DNA of 64,000 nt from Streptomyces diastaticus subsp. diastaticus (GCF_011170125.1 NZ_BLLN01000005.1:62001-126000); one strand, 5' to 3'. Numbered from the stretch's first letter, positions 52,605 to 62,079 are shown. The notes: a model not told the origin generated them from the sequence alone. A program made the numbers and translations.

Positions 52605-53692
52605 AGCTGGCGCTCCCGGAACTGGTAGGTGGCACGCAGGTGCCGCGTGATGTCCTTCCTGGCGGCCTCGCGGTCGCTGCGCAACCGGGCGTCGGTACGG
52701 GAGGCCGCGTAGGCGTTCTCCCTCAGCAGTTGGCGGTAGCTGTCCAGGCGGCGCTGGGTGATCTCGCCTGCCTCGACGGCAGCCAGTACCGCGCAGCCGG
52801 GTTCCTCCGCGTGCGCGCAGTCCGTGAACCGGCAGTCCCGTGCGAGGTGTTCGATCTCGGCGAAGGTCTGCTCCAGCCCGTCCTGGGCGTCGTGCAGGCC
52901 GATCGCCCGCAGACCGGGGGTGTCCAGCAGGACCCCGCCACCGGGCAGAGGAATCAGCTCCCGCCACGCAGTGGTGTGCCGCCCCTTGTGATCCACGTCG
53001 CGCACAGCCGTGGTCGCCAACCGGTCCTCGCCCAACAACTGGTTGCCCAGCGTGGACTTACCGGCGCCCGAAGGTCCCAGCAGCACGACGGTGCCGTTCA
53101 GGACGGCCGTCAGGGTGTCGAGGCCCAGCCCGCTCACGGCGCTGGTGACCAGGACATCGACGCCTCGTGCCACCTCGGACACTTCGGTTGCGGCGCGTTG
53201 GGTGTCGGCACACCGGTCGGCCTTGGTGAGCACCACGACCGGCTGGGCACCGCTCTCCCAGGCCAGGGCCAGCATACGTTCGGTCCTGCCGTGCTTCAGC
53301 GGCGTGTCCAGCGAGACCGTCACCGCGACCGTGTCGATGTTGGCGGCCAGGACCTGGCCCCGGGAGGTACGCGAAGCGGTGGACCGGATCAGGGCGGTGC
53401 GTCGCTCCAGTAGCGCGTGCAGCACCGGTCCGTGATGGGGGGTGGCGGGGCGGAGGGCGGCCCAGTCGCCCGTGCACGGCGCCACATTCGCCTGGCCGGC
53501 GGCATCGGGGATCTCCGCACGGACAATCCCGGCGTCGGTGACCGCCTCACACGAGCCGCGCTCGGCTCGCACGACACGGGCCGGGATCAAACCGGCGGCA
53601 CGATGAGGGGTGAAGGTGTGCTCGCTCGCCTCGTCCCAGCCGTAATCCGTCAGGGAGTACGGCTGAGCATGGTCGAAAGTAGATTGATGCAA
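52601..53692 (-). CDS. rsgA: Ribosome-assembly GTPase RsgA paralogue
   Basis: 363 residues, TTG start at 53690-53692. RsgA matures the 30S subunit. Circularly permuted GTPase order is visible: G4 VVLTKADRC, then G1 LLGPSGAGKSTLGNQLLG, then G3 LLDTPGLRAIGL. An N-terminal OB-type part (GDWAALRPATPHHGPVLHAL, LERRTALIRST) and the C-terminal zinc motif CRFTDCAHAEEPGCAV are present, so all functional parts are kept. It is probably an extra copy. It is coupled to the methyltransferase-GNAT gene, and a leader ORF and hairpin lie between promoter and start. Confidence 0.87.
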   Translation of the reverse strand: MHQSTFDHAQPYSLTDYGWDEASEHTFTPHRAAGLIPARVVRAERGSCEAVTDAGIVRAEIPDAAGQANVAPCTGDWAALRPATPHHGPVLHALLERRTALIRSTASRTSRGQVLAANIDTVAVTVSLDTPLKHGRTERMLALAWESGAQPVVVLTKADRCADTQRAATEVSEVARGVDVLVTSAVSGLGLDTLTAVLNGTVVLLGPSGAGKSTLGNQLLGEDRLATTAVRDVDHKGRHTTAWRELIPLPGGGVLLDTPGLRAIGLHDAQDGLEQTFAEIEHLARDCRFTDCAHAEEPGCAVLAAVEAGEITQRRLDSYRQLLRENAYAASRTDARLRSDREAARKDITRHLRATYQFRERQL

Positions 53693-53724
53693 CGTAGAGA
53701 CCCTTGAACAGGGGCCCCGTCGAG

Positions 53725-53745
53725 CGCAAGGCTCAACCCCTTGCG
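53725..53745 (-). promoter_or_regulatory. Hairpin in the rsgA leader
   Basis: CGCAAGG / CCTTGCG stem of 7 bp with a 7-nt loop, located after the leader ORF stop and 33 nt before the rsgA start. Its position would allow ribosome stalling on the leader ORF to alter folding near the rsgA start. Confidence 0.45.
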
Positions 53746-53776
53746 AGTCGTCGGACTCAGGGAGATGAACGCCAGG

Positions 53777-53848
53777 TCAGGCCGGGGCCAGGGACGTGAG
53801 GATGGTCCGGCGTGCGCTGCGCACGGCAGCGGCCTTCACGGCAGACAT
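53777..53848 (-). CDS. Candidate 23-residue leader peptide upstream of rsgA
   Basis: ATG at 53846-53848 with an excellent GGAGGTGA ribosome site; the peptide starts MSAVKAAAVRSARRTILTSL and ends APA. It is 84 bp ahead of rsgA on the same strand. The strong initiation signal, very short length, basic core and following hairpin resemble leader peptides that control ribosome-protection or resistance genes by stalling. It matches no peptide I know. It could instead be a bioactive or cryptic small protein. Confidence 0.5.
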   Translation of the reverse strand: MSAVKAAAVRSARRTILTSLAPA

Positions 53849-54119
53849 CGACTCACCTCCCTCTTCCGGTCTCGCAGCTGACCTGACGGTCTCTTCTGCG
53901 TGGAGGATAACACGTGTAATCGCGAACGTCGGGCACAGCAAGGAGCGAAGGGTGCACGCCTGCCCCGTCCACGTCTCGTGCGCAGCGGCTTCCCCCTCAC
54001 GACCCAGGACGGGTACCGGGTGTCGGCACCGGGAGTCTCCGCGCTCAGCGATGAGGACTGCACCCGGTTGCCCCCGCGACGGAGGCGATCCGGCTGCCCC
54101 GGACCGGACCGGGGTGGTC

Positions 54120-54440
54120 CCGGGCCCGGCCCGGACACGTCTTGGCTGACAAGGGCCACAGCTCGAAGGCGATCCGCATCTGGCTTCGCCGCAAGGGGCA
54201 TCGCCCACACGATGCCCGAGCGGGCCGATCAGATCCGCGACCGGTCCCGGCGAGGCAGCAGCGGAGGCGCCGCCCGCCGGCCTTCGACCGCAAGAGCTAC
54301 AAACGACGCAACGTCGTGCGACGGTGCTTCGACCGCCTGAGGCAGTGGCGCGGCATCGCCACCCGTACGACAAGACCGCCGAGTCCTACGAGGCAGCCGT
54401 CGCCCTCGCGTCACTCCTGATGCGGGCGTGGCAATTGACA
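54120..54440 (+). pseudogene. IS5-family transposase C-terminal remnant
   Basis: Plus-strand segments VLADKGHSSKAIRIWLRRKG, IAHTMPERADQIRDRSRRGS, FDRKSYKRRNVVRRCFDRLR and QWRGIATR then TAESYEAAVALASLLMRAW follow IS5 transposases in order, but in three frames. It holds the second Asp and the Glu region; the start is missing. 54441-54624 shows nothing further. Confidence 0.75.
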
Positions 54441-54624
54441 ACAGAACCCAGGGCAGCATCGGGGTGCTCCTGGCGAAAGGCCCTGCCCATGCCGCACGTG
54501 TCGGAGGTTGAGGTGTACCCCGCGATTCGGCGTGACCACGGCGGCGGCATGAAGAGGCCGGCTGACCTCCGCCCGCCGCACCTCGACAGTGCCGCCTTCG
54601 ACCAGCGCCCTCGAAGGCACACGC

Positions 54625-55110
54625 TCAGCCGAGGTCAGCTGCTCGTTTCGCTGTGAAGTCCGTACGCCATCGGTCGATCAGCGGGGGCAGCTCGCGCAGT
54701 ATGAACGCATAGAAGTCCTCCATCTCCGCCAGTCGCCGCCCAGCCGGGGTGGATGGGCCTCCGGCCGCTGCGAGTCCCTGCTCGGCGACTTCGCCCATGG
54801 TGGCCAGTAGCTGGTTCTGCTGCGACATGAGCTTTGCCCAGGCACCATCCGGGAAACGGTAGTGGTCGCGGCGGCTGCCCGGCGCCGGGACCCGCTCCAA
54901 CAGGCCACTCAGGGTGAGCTGCTTCACGGCGCCGGACACCGCACCGGAGCTGATCTGCAGCTCCTCGCGCAGGTCGGCGGCGGTCGTTGTTTCCCGCTGG
55001 CTGAACAGCAGGGAGGCCATCACCCGCGCGGTGGTCTTCTGCATCCCGCCTTGCGCGAGGATCAGCGCCAGCTTCTCTGCCGCGTCCCGCAGCTGCTTGT
55101 CGTGGCCCAT
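54625..55110 (-). CDS. MarR-type winged-helix regulator
   Basis: 161 residues, ATG. MGHDKQLRDAAEKLALILAQ, GGMQKTTARVMASLLF, then the recognition-helix region LREELQISSGAVSGAVKQLT and the wing LLERVPAPGSRRDHYRFPDG. C-terminal helices probably dimerise. This is the GbsR/MarR-like form seen next to membrane proteins. It is divergent from the DUF6653 membrane gene with a palindrome between, so it probably represses that gene and itself. Confidence 0.85.
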   Translation of the reverse strand: MGHDKQLRDAAEKLALILAQGGMQKTTARVMASLLFSQRETTTAADLREELQISSGAVSGAVKQLTLSGLLERVPAPGSRRDHYRFPDGAWAKLMSQQNQLLATMGEVAEQGLAAAGGPSTPAGRRLAEMEDFYAFILRELPPLIDRWRTDFTAKRAADLG

Positions 55111-55140
55111 GCCTACACCTTAACCGAGAACTCCCCACAC

Positions 55141-55163
55141 TCAGAGTCTTCAAAGATCTCTGA
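55141..55163. promoter_or_regulatory. Inverted repeat, probable MarR operator
   Basis: TCAGAG-N11-CTCTGA, with the inner TCTTC/AAAGA partly palindromic too, lies in the divergent region 31 bp upstream of the regulator start. It is the obvious binding site for that regulator. Confidence 0.55.
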
Positions 55164-55250
55164 ACACTGCCTATGCTCGAGGCTGCGGACGCGACTGAGC
55201 ATCGCGTCCGATGAGCGCCGAATGCGTCGAGCAGAAGGGCCCACCCACCC

Positions 55251-55739
55251 GTGACTCGCAAGAACGCCGCAGCCACCGTCCACGGAATGTCCGACGAAAC
55301 CTGGAAGAGGCACGCCAATCCGTGGAGCGTGTGGACTCGCCTCGCCGCCATCCCGGCCTTCGAGCTGGCCGTGTGGAGCCGGCAATGGCTCGGCTGGTGG
55401 TGCCTGGCCGCCGTCCTCATCGTCGTTGTCTGGCTCTGGCTCAACGTGCACCTGTTCCAGCCGGTGGAGCCCACCAGCTGGGCCGCAAAGGGCATCTACG
55501 GTGAACAGCTCCACGTCGACGGCAAGGTTCCAGCCGAGCACAAGACGACCCTCAACTGGCTGATCGCATCCGGCCTGGTCGGCTTCGCGCTGATCGCCTG
55601 GGGACTGACCGCCTTGACCATCTGGCCGCTCGCCCTGGGCACCGTCGTGGCCGTGCTCGCCCAGCTATGGCGGATCGACCGCTACGGCCTGCTGTTCCAA
55701 CAGCACCTGCACGAGCAGTCCCGGGGTGACACGGCGTGA
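55251..55739 (+). CDS. DUF6653-like membrane protein
   Basis: 162 residues, GTG start. Two hydrophobic helices are visible (WWCLAAVLIVVVWLWLNVHL and LIASGLVGFALIAWGLTAL with a neighbouring third segment), plus the cytosolic start SDETWKRHANPWSVWTR, which is the conserved entry motif of the DUF6653 family. Function unknown. It is divergent from a MarR-type gene and likely its target. Confidence 0.75.
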   Translation: MTRKNAAATVHGMSDETWKRHANPWSVWTRLAAIPAFELAVWSRQWLGWWCLAAVLIVVVWLWLNVHLFQPVEPTSWAAKGIYGEQLHVDGKVPAEHKTTLNWLIASGLVGFALIAWGLTALTIWPLALGTVVAVLAQLWRIDRYGLLFQQHLHEQSRGDTA

Positions 55740-56262
55740 AGCACCCCCAGCCTTCAGGCGGCGCCCCATCCCCACACTGCTGCGATTTCTCGCGAACATC
55801 CATGAGGCCCCAGGCCACAAGCCGCTGCCCGAACCGGTGGACGAACGCTGCTGTTTGAATCGGACGTAGCCTGTCGGCGCCCGCGACGTCGCCAGCTCCT
55901 GGTGCGCGCCCCCGACACCACTGCCATCGCCGGCACGGGCGCGCCGCCTCCAGCGCCATGCCGGTCCTCATCTGCAACAGCCGCCCCGGGCCCGGTAGAA
56001 GCTCCGCGCAGGAGTCCCCTTGAGCGCCGCCGCTGCACGCGAGGCACGTTTTTGCGGTGGCGGAAGGGTTCGATCCGCCGGACAGGCCCTCGACGTGGCG
56101 TTCTGTGCCGCAGCAGTCGTCGCGCTCGACATCTGTACGATCACCGCCGCCAGGTAGCAGACCTCCCTGACGCAGTTCCGGTACAGGGCGCCCGACCAGG
56201 GCGGCCAGTTCTGCCCCAGAGACCCCTCACCGGCCCTGAACTGCGGCATTACGAAAGAAACA
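55740..56262 (+). other. Gene-free stretch
   Basis: Roughly 520 bp without recognisable protein or RNA; the left border of the transposase fragment (56263) marks its end. Confidence 0.35.
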
Positions 56263-56572
56263 CACTCGCTGATCCCGAACCCGGCGGCGATCTTCGCGAG
56301 GGTGGCGTGTTCGCACAGGTACACCAATGCCACCATCGCGCGCTGTGACGGACGGAGCTTGCAGCGCCGGTCGCCCTCACGGGTGACGATCAACATGGGT
56401 GACCCAGTCCACGAGTGCATGCGGCAGGACGAGTGCGGCAGGATGCATGACCGACGAGGCCCCCGAGCAACGTGATGGAAACGTCAGACATCTCGATCAA
56501 CAGCCCGGGGGCCTCGCTCGTTGCGCTTCACGGCCCGTCACCCGATCGGTGGCCAACTCGAAGAACTCAGTG
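56263..56572 (-). mobile_element. Fragment of an IS5-family element with DDE_Tnp_4-type transposase, copy A
   Basis: The minus strand encodes [40 protein letters not shown], the N-terminus of the same transposase as at 61657-61968, followed upstream by the shared non-coding end containing GAGGCCCCCGAGCAACGTGA. The DDE domain is missing. About 310 bp in the same orientation as copy B, so the two are direct repeats 5.4 kb apart. Confidence 0.8.
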
Positions 56573-56857
56573 ATGCTGATCCCTGGTGATGCGGTCCAGG
56601 GAGGTAACCATCAAGGCCTCCCACTCGTACCAGAGCGGGTCCTTCATCCACCGGCCCAGCTTCGGCCGCTCGTCCAGGTTCACCGCACCCGAGACGGTCG
56701 AGTCCTCGACTTCGCCTGCTACCGCGTACCGACCTGCTTCTGTGGCAGCGTCCAGCTCCTCGCCTTGGCGGGCAAGAGCAGAGCTGTCCTCGGTGTCGCG
56801 GCTGATACGCCGCACCTTGAGGGCCCGCATACCGGGCAAGAGTCGCACATTGGACAT
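56573..56857 (-). pseudogene. Serine recombinase, N-terminal fragment
   Basis: ATG at 56855-56857 with GAAGGTGA upstream: MSNVRLLPGMRALKVRRISR, DTEDSSALARQGEELDAATE, then GAVNLDERPKLGRWM, EWEALMVTSLDRITRDQ. This is the resolvase-type catalytic domain of large serine integrases, cut off after about 94 residues where the transposase fragment begins. It implies that an integrative element once occupied this spot. Confidence 0.75.
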
Positions 56858-57572
56858 AGGTTCACCTTCTGTCACATCTGCCTTGGGCGCCAACTTTGGT
56901 GATCTTGTTTCCCCAGGACTGGGAGGCCAACCACGCGATCCAGGCCCGGCCCGCGGAACACCGGGTGTCCTGGCGGCCGTAATCCGGAGATCATCTCCCC
57001 AATGACAACCGGCCGTTCAGAAGTGCCCGAGGCCGTTCATGCCGGTTCGGGAGGATGCGGGTTCCCGATGGGCGAGGGGTGACGTTCTCCGTAGCGCCGT
57101 CGGGCCCAGGCCCCACCGGAGCGGCCGGAGCGGCGCTCGGACCCGGTGAGCCCGTCCGGCTCCGGGGCGATGGAAGCGGGCGGCGGCGCGGGGCGGCGGG
57201 TGGCCCGATGCCGCCGGGCGTCATCGCGCCACCGCCCGGCTCTTGAAGAACTCGTTCCGGGGCGCGGCTCCGGTGGCCCGGCGCACGGTGCGGGCACCAT
57301 CCCTCCAGGTCACAGCCCCGCACCGTACGGAATGCGGGACTCCGTCACCGATATCAGCACGCCAACTCCCCCTTGAACACCGGTTGGTGCGAACATTTCC
57401 CTCTCCCGGACGCCGACCCCTTTGATATCGTCAACCTCGTTGACGATCATTAGGGGATTCGGGGGGTCTCCAGCATGTCTTCCGGGCTGCCGTACCGATG
57501 TACCGCCGATCCGCTTGCGGATCTACCCACTTCCGGCATCGAAACAATCCGGCCTCGCACCGGGCGGTGCGC
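56858..57572 (+). other. Gene-free stretch upstream of the carrier-thioesterase remnant
   Basis: About 700 bp, no supported gene. At 57420-57455 (TTGATATCGTCAACCTCGTT, then GACGATCATTAGGGG) there is an AT-richer patch with an imperfect inverted repeat GTCAACCTCGTTGAC that could be a promoter/operator. Confidence 0.4.
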
Positions 57573-58977
57573 ATGACCGGCACACCGGCCGACCGGGACA
57601 CGACGGCCGTCGCCGACTGGATCGCCGCGCAACTCTGCGCCGAACTGCCCCTACCCGCTGAGCAGTTGAACCGGCAAGCGACCTTCTTCTCGCTCGGCCT
57701 CACCTCGCAGGCAGCCGTGGCGATGGTCAGCCGTCTGGCGGTGCGCCTCGGCCGTGACGTCCCCGCCGCCACGCTGTGGGCCTCCCCGACGGTGAACGGG
57801 TTCGCCCGCCGCGGTGGTCTCCGCGGAGGACGGCGCCGACGTGCCGGAGGGCCGACGGACCGCCGAGACGCGGCCGGGTGAGCCCCTGGCGATCGTGTCG
57901 ATGGCGGCACGGCTTCCGGGCGCCGACTCCGTCGCGCAGCTGTGGGAGCTGGTCCTCGCCGGCAAGGACGCGTTCGGCCCGCCCCCGGAGGGGCGGTTCC
58001 CGGACGCCCGGGAGGCGATGCCGGACGCGGGCTATCTCAGTCGCGCTCGGCGGGAACTCCCTGCTCGGTGTGCAGTTGGTGTCCCGGATCAGGGCCGCCC
58101 TGGGAACGACGCTCCCGCTGTCGGTGCTGTTCACCCACTCCACGGTCGCCGCCATGGCCGGGGCGGTCCGCGACGGGCGGGCGCAGCGCACGACGCTGGT
58201 GCCGATCCGCTCCGAAGGGACCGGCCCCACCTCGTACTGGATCCACCCGGTGGGCGGCGACGTCGTCTGCTACCGCGGCCTGGCGCAGCTCCTCGGCATG
58301 CCGGTGACCGGCGTCCAGGTCCCCGACGGCCTGGGCTCCTCGTTCGGTCTCGACGAGCTCGCGGATCTGTACGCCGACGCGATCGCCGACGACGCCACGG
58401 GCCCGGAGGTACGGATCGCCGGCTGGTCGATGGGCGGGGTCCTCGCGCTGGAGGTCGCCGAGCGGCTGGCGGAACGCGGCTTCGCCGTGGCACCGGTCGT
58501 CGCGCTCGACCTGATGGAGCACCCCGACGAGGACCACGGCGAGGTGTCCCACGCCGAGCTGCTGGCCTGGTTCGCCCGGGACGTCGCGCACATCGCCGAC
58601 GCCCCCGACCCGCTGGCCGGGCACGACCTGGCGGCGGAGGAGGACCCGGCCGCCGTACTGACCGAGCGGCTGCGCCTCGGCGGGCTGCTCGGGCCGGACA
58701 CCGACGACGAGACGATCGGCGCGCTGTTGGCCCGCTTCACCGCCAACTCCCGTGCCCTGTCGGGCCATCGGCCCGGCACCTACCGTGTTCCCGCGGTACT
58801 GGTCCGCGCCGCCGACGGGGCGTCCCAGGACGTGACGTCGGCGTGGGCCGCGGCCACCTCAAGGACCTGGTCGCCGTCCACACCCTCGGCGGTGACCACT
58901 ACTCCGTGCTCCAGCCCGACCGTATCGAGAGGTTCGCCTCGGTGGTGCGCGCGAGCTGGGACGCAGAAGACCACTGA
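57573..58977 (+). pseudogene. Deleted PKS/NRPS remnant: carrier, KS start, carrier, thioesterase
   Basis: From ATG 57573: a complete carrier domain (DWIAAQLCAELPLPAEQLNR, phosphopantetheine Ser in FFSLGLTSQAAV), then in another frame the first 55 residues of a ketosynthase (EPLAIVSMAARLPGADSVAQ, LWELVLAGKDAF). After an abrupt switch near 58045 comes the second half of a carrier (LGGNSLLGVQLVSRI), then a type I thioesterase (IHPVGGDVVCYRGLA, nucleophile in RIAGWSMGGVLALEVAER). One more frameshift near 58850 precedes its end (LGGDHYSVLQPDRIERFASV, catalytic His). The KS body and everything to the last carrier are deleted. Not a working synthase. Confidence 0.75.
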
Positions 58978-59025
58978 GCGACAACCCCGTCGCTCGCTTC
59001 ACACCCCTCAGAAAAGGAAGTCATC

Positions 59026-59577
59026 ATGTCTTTCACCCGTCACGACGCCGCCTCGGCCCCCGAGCAGTCCCGCCCGATCGTCGAGAACACCGCCAAGGGT
59101 TTCGGGTTCCTGCCCGCGCCGGTGGCGCTGATGGCCGAGTCGCCGGAGCTGCTGGAAGCCTTCATGACCGGCAACGGGCTGTTCAACAAGACGAGCCTGA
59201 GCCAGATGGAGCGTGAGGTCTTCGTCCTCACCATGGCCGCCAAGGTGGAGTGCCACTACTGCGTGGCCATGCACTCCTCCATGCTGACCCGCTCGAAGGC
59301 GGAGCCGGCCCTCATTGAGGCGCTGCGCGCCCGCAAGCCCCTGGACGACGCGAAGCTGGAGGCGATGCGTGTCTTCACCCTCGCCGTCATGGAGGGCCAG
59401 GGGTACGTGGAGCCGGAGACGATGGAGGCGTTCCTCTCCGCCGGCTACACCCGCCGCAACGCGCTGGAGGTCGTCCTCGGCCTGGGCGTCTACACCATCT
59501 CGACATACGCGAACCGTATGACCGAGGCCCCGCTCGACGAGCCCTTCAAGGCCTTCGAGTGGCACTCGGAGCACTGA
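59026..59577 (+). CDS. AhpD/carboxymuconolactone decarboxylase-like protein
   Basis: 183 residues, ATG with AAGGAAG. All-helical AhpD-like fold; EREVFVLTMAAKVECHYCVA followed by MHSSML holds the CxxC and the nearby His of the peroxidase-type site. Such proteins reduce peroxides or act as small decarboxylases. It starts 48 bp after the thioesterase remnant and may once have been its operon partner. The secreted protein follows 79 bp later. Confidence 0.85.
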   Translation: MSFTRHDAASAPEQSRPIVENTAKGFGFLPAPVALMAESPELLEAFMTGNGLFNKTSLSQMEREVFVLTMAAKVECHYCVAMHSSMLTRSKAEPALIEALRARKPLDDAKLEAMRVFTLAVMEGQGYVEPETMEAFLSAGYTRRNALEVVLGLGVYTISTYANRMTEAPLDEPFKAFEWHSEH

Positions 59578-59656
59578 GTCTCCGGACACTGAGGTGCGCG
59601 CGGCGTGACCCGCGCGCACCGACCAGAGGTAGGAACCAAGGGGGAGAAATCAACCG

Positions 59657-60574
59657 ATGAAGATATCCGCAAGCCGTGTGCGCTGGTCGCTGGTGGGCCT
59701 CGCGTTCGGTGTCACCACGGTGATCGGGCTCGCACCGATGGTCTCGGCGACGAACGCCTCGGACTCCGCGGCGGTAGCGGCGGAGTCCGACCTTCCGGCG
59801 CTCAAGCTGTTCAACCAGGTCTCCCTGGGCGACGGTTTCGTCCAGACCCTGTACGCCACCGACGCCTCGAACCGTCCGAAGGTCCTGGCGGTCAGGATCG
59901 ACGCGGCGGCCGTGAACACACTGCCGACGACGCCGACCCATGACGGCCAGACCTGTTTCGACAAGGACGGCGACGGCATCAACCTGGAGACGGACTGCGC
60001 GAGCGGCCACGAGCGGAACCTGTGGTTCCCCAAGCTCCCGGGGCTTCCGTTCAAGTGGCTGATGTTCAACTGGCAGCGCAACGGCCACGGCCCGACCCAT
60101 GTCTTCGACAAGCCGCACTTCGACTTCCACTTCTTCATCCAGGATTTCACGGAGCGGAACAAGATCCGGACCGGGCCGTGCAACCTCGTCATCAACTGCG
60201 ATGACGAGGCCACCGCGATGAAGCCGGTCCCGGCGCAGTTCATGCCTGCGGGCTGGGGCATGCCGGGCGCCGTCGGCCGCATGGGCAACCACATCGTGAA
60301 CCCCAACGCGGCTCCGGCCAACGGGGATCCGTTCACCCAGGCGTTCGCCTACGGCGTCTACGACGGCCACGTCACCTACTGGGAGCCGGTCGTCAACAAG
60401 GACTGGGTCGTCGCGACCAAGCCCACCAAGGTGTGCCAGCCGATCACCCAGGCGCCGGAGGTGGAGCTGTCCGGCTACTACCCGACCCAGATGTGCACCC
60501 GCTACAACTCCGCCGGTGACGTCACGTTCACCATGGAGAACTTCGTGCAGCGCACGGCCCCCAGCGGGTCCTGA
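59657..60574 (+). CDS. Secreted protein with HxDxHF motif (DUF5602-like)
   Basis: 305 residues, ATG with GGGGGAGA. Signal peptide MKISASRVRWSLVGLAFGVT, cleavage near VSATN. The mature protein has DKPHFDFHFFIQDFTERNKI, MPAGWGMPGAVGRMGNHIVN and FTQAFAYGVYDGHVTYWEPV; the His-rich HFDFHFF and GNH blocks suggest a metal site. It is similar in outline to the DUF5602/TTHB210-like extracellular family; function unknown. A strong terminator follows. Confidence 0.75.
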   Translation: MKISASRVRWSLVGLAFGVTTVIGLAPMVSATNASDSAAVAAESDLPALKLFNQVSLGDGFVQTLYATDASNRPKVLAVRIDAAAVNTLPTTPTHDGQTCFDKDGDGINLETDCASGHERNLWFPKLPGLPFKWLMFNWQRNGHGPTHVFDKPHFDFHFFIQDFTERNKIRTGPCNLVINCDDEATAMKPVPAQFMPAGWGMPGAVGRMGNHIVNPNAAPANGDPFTQAFAYGVYDGHVTYWEPVVNKDWVVATKPTKVCQPITQAPEVELSGYYPTQMCTRYNSAGDVTFTMENFVQRTAPSGS

Positions 60575-60640
60575 CCTCCGATGCGTCCCCGTCGGATCCC
60601 GGCCCGCGCACCAGCACCCTGACGCCGGGCCCCTCGCACC

Positions 60641-60679
60641 GTGCCCGTGCGGCTCACCGACCGTGAGCCGCACGGGCAC
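60641..60679. terminator. Bidirectional hairpin terminator
   Basis: Perfect 17-bp stem (GTGCCCGTGCGGCTCAC and its complement) around a 5-nt loop, between the convergent secreted-protein gene and MarR-family gene. It should end both transcripts. Confidence 0.88.
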
Positions 60680-60730
60680 CACGCTTTCCCACCGCTTCCC
60701 GCGGGCCCGGCCGTCGCGGGGACGCGACGG

Positions 60731-61192
60731 TCAGGACCCCAGCCAGCCCATGACCCGCTCGATCCCGCCGGGCCGGGCGACCCGGGCCAGCGTGTCCTCG
60801 ACCAGGGTCATCTCGGGCCCGCCCACGGTCTCGGCCCACTCCTCGCGCAACTCGTTGAGGATCTCGCCGGACAGCATGAGCGCCTCCATCCCGCGTTCCG
60901 TGAGGACGACGTCGACCTGGCGCTGGTCCCTGGCGTTCGGGGTCCGCCGGACATACCCCAGCTGCTCCAGCCCTCCGACCGTCTTGTGAGCAGCCTGCTT
61001 GGACACCCCCAGCCGCCGCCCGAGGTCGGAGATGCTCCCGCCCTGCCTGATCATTTGCATGGCGAACCCATGGGCCGGCCGCAGATCGGGGTGCCCGGCC
61101 TCGGCGAGGCGTACATGCAGCTCGTCGATCAGCGTGCGGAAAGCCTGGAGAAGAAGAAAGGGAAGCGCATTCCCGGGGCGGTGCGAAGACAT
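60731..61192 (-). CDS. MarR-family regulator
   Basis: 153 residues, ATG at 61190-61192. Winged helix: GFAMQMIRQGGSISDLGRRL, GVSKQAAHKTVGGLEQLGYV, RRTPNARDQRQVDVVLTERG. Dimer helices flank it. A perfect palindrome ACTTTA-TT-TAAAGT lies just upstream, presumably its own operator. It faces the AhpD-like and secreted-protein genes across a terminator; whether it controls them is not shown by sequence. Confidence 0.88.
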   Translation of the reverse strand: MSSHRPGNALPFLLLQAFRTLIDELHVRLAEAGHPDLRPAHGFAMQMIRQGGSISDLGRRLGVSKQAAHKTVGGLEQLGYVRRTPNARDQRQVDVVLTERGMEALMLSGEILNELREEWAETVGGPEMTLVEDTLARVARPGGIERVMGWLGS

Positions 61193-61218
61193 AAGAGGAC
61201 CCGTATATACGTGCGATC

Positions 61219-61232
61219 ACTTTATTTAAAGT
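61219..61232. promoter_or_regulatory. Palindromic operator of the MarR gene
   Basis: ACTTTATTTAAAGT, arms of 6 bp with TT between, 27-40 bp upstream of the regulator start in an AT-rich patch that stands out in this genome. Likely autoregulatory site. Confidence 0.6.
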
Positions 61233-61282
61233 AAAACTGTATCAGCTCCTGGAAGCCTGATACGCAACCCCGCCCGGAACGA

Positions 61283-61968
61283 TCACAGAATCTCGCCCCC
61301 GGGGTTCCATCCGGCCGACCGATATCGAACTTCGGCCACGATCGGTACGCTCTGGCGCTCGCAGATCCGGATGATCCGGTGGGTGCGGGCAGCGGTCAGG
61401 TCGTGGGTGCGGCCCGGCAGGGCGGGCGAGAGCCACAGCAGCCGGCCGCCGGGATCGGTGACGACCTGCACGTTCACACCGTGGCGCCGACGCTTGTGGG
61501 AGTAGTCGGCCCGGCCGTCGCCGACCCGGTCGCATTCGGCGAGGGTGCCGTCGAGCAGGACGAAGTCGGGTTCGTGGTCGCGCAGCGCCTTCAGCAGGCC
61601 CGGTGCACGGGTGGCGAGCAGGTCGAGGACCCCGCTGGTGCAGGCGTGGGCGGTGCACTCGCTGATCCCGAACCCGGCGGCGATCTTCGCGAGGGTGGCG
61701 TGTTCGCGCAGGTACACCAGTGCCACCATCGCGCGCTGGGACGGACGGAGCTTGCAGCGCCGGTCGCCCTCACGGGTGCCGATCAGCATGGTGACCCACT
61801 CCACGAGTGCGTGCGGCAGGTCGAGTGCGGCAGGGTGTGTGACCGACGAGGCCCCCGAGCAACGTGATGGAGACGTCAGACATCTCGATCAACACCCCGG
61901 GGGCCCTCGCTCGTTGCACTTCACGGCCCGACACCCGATCGGTGGCCAACTCGAGGAAGCTCAGTCGC
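61283..61968 (-). mobile_element. Truncated IS5-family element with DDE_Tnp_4-type transposase, copy B
   Basis: The minus-strand frame from 61804 reads [26 protein letters not shown]-type helices ([20 protein letters not shown]), then the DDE part [60 protein letters not shown]. Matching ends at [15 protein letters not shown] near 61300, so the third catalytic residue and the right end are lost. The left end (61805-61968) is shared with copy A. Confidence 0.8.
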
Positions 61969-62079
61969 TGGAGGCGGCGCGGGATGCGGAGTGGGCTTGG
62001 GGGGGGGCATAGCGGAGCGACGCGGCCCGCATTCCATGCCGGGAGTGCGGGCCACATTTCTGTCAGTGGCGCAGCACGG

